NCBI GenBank assembly: GCA_921293015.1
Contig: OV121081.1
Location: forward strand, 69,519,022 to 69,583,021
Origin: Phorcus lineatus
Lineage: Eukaryota > Mollusca > Gastropoda > Trochida > Trochidae
DNA length: 64,000 bases
Reading direction: 5' to 3'
In this document: piece after piece, positions 60,066-64,000 of the stretch
Position numbering within the stretch: the stretch's first letter is position 1
Layout of the letters: every line of letters begins with the position of its first letter
Made by a program: the position numbers and the translations under genes
Notes under the pieces: generated by a model
Database searches by the model: none
The model's input: the letters and a program-made list of their open reading frames with translations, nothing else
Told to the model about the DNA's origin: nothing

Positions 60066-61164
60066 CATATCGTACAATTTCAATTTGTTGTTGATTCAAT
60101 CAAGCACTTTTTGTTTATAGATAATACGAATTTAAGCTAAAGCTATACTTCATTGTTGTTATCATATTGAAAGACTGCGTCAAATGGACACAGACATTGT
60201 TTTATCGATTTACAAATTACAAGTCAAATGTCATTTAGTCGTTGTGCACTGGTGTCAAAACAGAAGATCTTTTGATTTCATACTAGAGTCTCGAAACATC
60301 CTATAATATATTTACCTCCTCGTTCTTAGTGCTAGACGGGACCTCAGTACTTGTCTCGTACAAACCAGTAGCAGTGACTAATGTTTGGTAAGCATATTTT
60401 AATTGATAATATGTTCCTACATTCATAATTCATAAAAACTAGGACAGATAACTCAAGTAATCAATTTGATAGATCTAATATTTTGTAATATTCAAATCAG
60501 CTTGTATTGAATGAAGCAAGTGTGTCAAACCTCTTTCAGTGGTTAAAAATGAGTGACAGACGTCCCAGGGGTATTTGACAGTGGCCGACTTCTTTCCCGC
60601 AATATTTTTCGGACTGGATGGTAATCAATAGGCACTTAATCAAATGAATTAGAAAACCAGGTCGTGAGCATGTAGTATCTCTACTGAACGTGATGACCAT
60701 ACCCAGGGGAAACATGAAAGCTTTACACAAAGTACTAGACAAGGGGAAGTTTTATTGTAATTAACTCACTTCATCAGATGCGCTTGCTATGATCTCTATA
60801 CAGCCTCAATAAAAGCGTTAGTCCATCAATATGCATTCCAAATACCATTGATGTCTGCCTGTATTTGATCTAAGAAGTCACGAACAGTTGAAACAATTTC
60901 GGTCACAATATGTCAGAATTATTTTAATCTTGTCAATGCCCCTAACTGATTTCAAAATTTAATGAAACTCCTATAAGCATGGACCTTTCATAGAACACGT
61001 GTTAAGAAGCAAATTTGAGGTTGTATGTTTTTTCCTCTCCTTAATGTAAAACTCATGGTTGACTTTCGTGTATTTTAAGAGTAAATTTGACATAATTATC
61101 CATGACGTTACCTATGTTACATTTCATTGATACTTATGCATTTCCAAATTTCCAAAGTTTAATC
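60066..61164. other. non-coding stretch, nothing recognised
   Basis: No gene or repeat was recognised before the Tc1-like element. Confidence 0.45.
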
Positions 61165-61166
61165 TA

Positions 61167-62359
61167 AACTCTTCAAAAAAAGAAACTTGACACTGACTTT
61201 CAAAGTTCAAGATAAAGACCACAGATGCATGTTAAACATTGAAATGAAAACTAAAACGCTGTTTAAAGATCTCTGTTCAGTGAATTTTATTCAGAATAAG
61301 CATGATCTTGAAATGCACAGGTGCACAAGTGTTTCAACATCACAGGGGTGCACAACTGTCATTTTCGGAGGAATAACGTAAGGCTGTAGGATCAAGTCCC
61401 TATACCGTACTCCTGTGAGGTTACCCACAACATGCACAAGGGGTGTCCTAACACCGTGACGAATCCCGGTCCACACCATGGCACTCCCACCTCCAAATGG
61501 GACAACCTCCTGAACACAGTTGGCAGCATAATGTTCTCCACGACGTCGGTATACACGTGCTCGTCCATCACTTCGTCGAAGCAGAAAACAGGACTCATCA
61601 GTGAAGAGAACGGTTCTCCACCTTGCACGTGCCCATCTCATGCTCTGTTGACACCACTAGAGACGTTCCGCCAGATGACGTTGCGTTAAACCGGGACGTC
61701 GAACCGGGCGTCGTGGAAAAAGTCCAGCCTCTCTCAGCCTGTTGCGTACCGTTTGGTCGGAAATTCGACGAAGGCCTGGTATCTGCGTTGTTGTTGACGT
61801 TGCTGTCCTGGTGCGTTCCCGAAGGTGGAGCAGTCGGATGTACCGATCTTGGGCCCGAGTAGTCACCCTTGGTCTGCCTGACCTTGGCCTATCATCAACG
61901 CTGTTTCGGGTGTTAAAACGGGTCCACAATGAAGAGATGGTCTGTCTGGATACGCCAAAGTGTGTTGCAACATCTCGCTGCGTCGCTCCTGCTTGCAGTC
62001 TGCCAATAGCGTTGTTGCGTTGCGTCTGTTCAGTCTTGCCATTCTTCAGGTCGCTGTACCGATGTTGTGTAGTCTGAATGAACAGCGGCTGATATGGCTT
62101 TTTATACTCCTAAAGCAAACGTGTCTGCATGTAAACCTGCATGATCCCATGCTGCACGTGCTTTGGCAGAAAATGCATTTGGACGAATCGCTCGTTTTCG
62201 TCCCTGAACACAACGTAAGCTTTTTGTGCCATTGTTTTTGGTAAATTTACACTTTTGAGCAAGCCTTTCTTTAAATTACCGGTATGTATCATGAAATTTT
62301 TTACCCGTTTCGAAAAAATCAATTTCGCATGAATGTCAAGTTTCTTTTTTTGAAGAGTT
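61167..62359 (-). mobile_element. Tc1-like transposon with perfect ends and internal deletion
   Basis: The first and last 26 bases (61,167-61,192 and 62,334-62,359) are perfect reverse complements beginning AACTCTTCAAAAAAAG. TA lies directly outside each end (61,165-61,166 and 62,360-62,361). At 1,193 bp it is shorter than usual Tc1-like elements (about 1.6 kb) because the transposase gene ends before its second catalytic residue. It cannot transpose on its own but could be moved by a related active transposase. The identical ends suggest fairly recent activity compared with the other elements here. Confidence 0.93.
61291..62042 (-). pseudogene. Tc1-like transposase, truncated
   Basis: ATG at 62,042 opens MARLNRRNA. 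After a shift the helix-turn-helix region follows as RLQAGATQRDVATHFGVSRQ, TISSLWTRFN and then GRPRVTTRAQDRYIRL, with the GRPR motif. A second DNA-binding part reads ISDQTVRNRLREAGL. The first catalytic D is in RTVLFTDESCF (about 61,600), followed by VYRRRGEHYA, FGGGSAMVWTGI and RYRDLILQPYVIP. There the homology stops: the segment with the second D (DNARPH) and the third acidic residue is gone, and the frame runs into the 3' sequence and ends SRSCLF. An in-frame stop at 61,654-61,656 splits the frame. Lesions are therefore one N-terminal shift, one stop and a deletion of perhaps 400 bases. Confidence 0.92.
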
Positions 62360-62361
62360 TA

Positions 62362-64000
62362 TGTAAGTATTGGATGTGTGCTTATACATTATTGTGAATA
62401 TGCTCTGTTGAATGAACTAATAGACTAAGAAGGATATAAAAAGGTTGAAAGGGTGCTAAAACGACGCTTCAATCATAACAGCAATCGTCTTCTATGCGTA
62501 GAGTCATGTTTATAACCGAGTTAACTATCAATGTACACCCGTGCTTCGTAAACGTTCTCTATATATTGTCAACTTGTAAACAGTTTCTTACATCTTCATT
62601 TCATTGTCAACTTCTTGTAAAGTATGACAAATCGGCCATCCTTTTCATTCCTTTAAACACGCTTAGTTAAGTATTGGTATATGTTCATTTGCATGCCAAG
62701 GCTTAATTGAATTTCAAAAGGCTTTATTTTTCAAAAAAGTTCTAACCGTTTTAATAGTTGTAATTTCAACCACAAACTCTGGTACAAACATGCCAGGTAA
62801 TGTCACTTAACTGTCAAACATTTTTCAATTAATCAATAATATCTTTTTGAACTTTTCATATAAAGGCTGGTGTTTCTAAAAGCCTCTCTCAAACTTTATA
62901 ATACCACTCGATAATTGTAATTGAACACATTCTTCGCGATCAGTTAGCTGTATTTTAACGAGACCTCCTTTTTACTGAAATGGGAGTAAAGACGAGGCTG
63001 AGACTGCATTTTTTAAGGGTGTTAAAGGCCATGTAGGATCAATGTGCCGCCCTTAGTTGCAACCTAACACCGGAACGCATCATGTTATAGGAAGGATCTT
63101 ATACCTCCTTCCGAGCCGAACAAAAACTTCAAGCATGTAATGGGGAAAATCAATGCAGGGGCTCGGCTATTGACGCATCCTTAAATGAGAAACCTGTAAT
63201 AGAGTTGATGCCATGCACAAAAAGTGCCCTTTGAAAAAATGAACTGACCTTAATGGGTGACAGCCTGATTAAAATCTCAAACTTCATGTCTTTGAATGAT
63301 GTCTATGCATTTCGTTGAATTAAATGAAAACATTTCAAAGATTTAAAAGATTATTTTATCACTTTTACCGCCTCCCTTTTCGATACACAATTATAAAATG
63401 GTTTGGTTTGATATCGGCACTCATGTATGATCCAAATGGTTAGCCAATGATGCCAATGTATCATTCTAATGTTAGACTAATAAACAATCTCGTATTTACA
63501 GGAGGTTTTATCTAATGGATTATACTCATCCGTTAACACATTAATAAATGAAGGATATTCAAGAGGACAGGTTTTCATACTTTTCTCCAAAGCGCCTCAA
63601 TAACAAGATCAATCATGGCATTTAATTTTGCCGCTTCAAACTGAAATTGCTTTATAAAACAAGATTTGTGGCGATACAAAGTAGAGTGTAATAAATATTA
63701 CATTACACACAAATGAAAATATCTAGTCGTTAGTAGAAGGCAAAGTTTGTGTAATAACAGAAAATAAAATAACAGAAATAACCAAATACCTTAAACATGT
63801 ACTAATACAGTTTCGGCTCTGTTCAGAAATTTGGTTCATAAAACATCCCATAATCCCAATGTGATCTTATTTAGTCTGAGTTAATGCAACTGACAAACAT
63901 TATCTGTCAGATTAATTGAAACTTTATATAACAACATTAAATTAAAGGTAAAAGTTAATAGGTGAAACATTCTTCTAACTAGTTTACGCTGTTTAAATGC
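62362..64000. other. non-coding stretch to the window end
   Basis: No gene, RNA or sharp repeat was recognised. A slightly GC-richer patch lies at about 63,000-63,180. Confidence 0.45.

Noticed and set aside
61742-62244. Plus-strand frames of 94-111 codons
   Set aside because: These are antisense shadows of the Tc1-like transposase, which clearly reads on the minus strand.
1-64000. CRISPR arrays, bacterial operons, rRNA genes or riboswitches
   Set aside because: No regularly spaced identical repeats with unique spacers, no dense long ORFs and no conserved RNA gene sequences were seen. The content is typical of an animal genome.

Overview
The window looks like an AT-rich animal genome segment, most likely from a mollusc. 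The evidence is the density of animal-type transposons: an L1/Tx1-like LINE, a second LINE clade with a C-terminal zinc knuckle, a mariner with a D,D34D transposase, and a Tc1-like element. There is also a tRNA-headed SINE whose tail contains a GCGGCGTTAAACCCC-type sequence; from memory this tail type is common in gastropods and other molluscs. I see no bacterial-style operon, no rRNA, no credible tRNA gene and no CRISPR array. No host protein-coding gene could be recognised, so most of the window is probably intergenic or intronic sequence.

Layout: 1-12.48 kb is unremarkable AT-rich DNA with one (TA)n tract and a diverged repeat pair (4.2 and 10.25 kb). At 12,498-16,785 sits an L1/Tx1-like LINE flanked by a perfect 18-bp target-site duplication. 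It lacks its endonuclease region and carries a 398-bp insertion inside its reverse transcriptase. At 17,902-20,409 lies the most unusual object: a 2.5-kb element whose terminal inverted repeats are themselves palindromic. It has mirror-image promoter-like ends, an internal inverted pair with a 24-bp period, a CxxC zinc-finger-like ORF and a fragment of a RecQ-like helicase. A mariner (21,307-22,593) and a head-only SINE (25.5 kb) follow.

From 26 to 34 kb there are several low-copy repeat families whose other members lie elsewhere in the window. At 39.2-42.0 kb there is a mariner C-terminal fragment and then a 5'-truncated LINE. At 43.7-53.7 kb come further dispersed repeats, a nearly complete SINE on the minus strand, a 3' LINE fragment on the minus strand and a 211-bp-period tandem duplication. 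At 55.4-60.1 kb is a repeat family with inverted members. At 61,167-62,359 is a Tc1-like element with perfect inverted ends that has lost its catalytic core.

Nothing here works as a pathway. The window is a record of transposon insertions, most of them decayed. The best candidate for something under-described is the 17.9-20.4 kb element. Boundaries and family calls come from reading the sequence by eye, and nothing was searched against a database.
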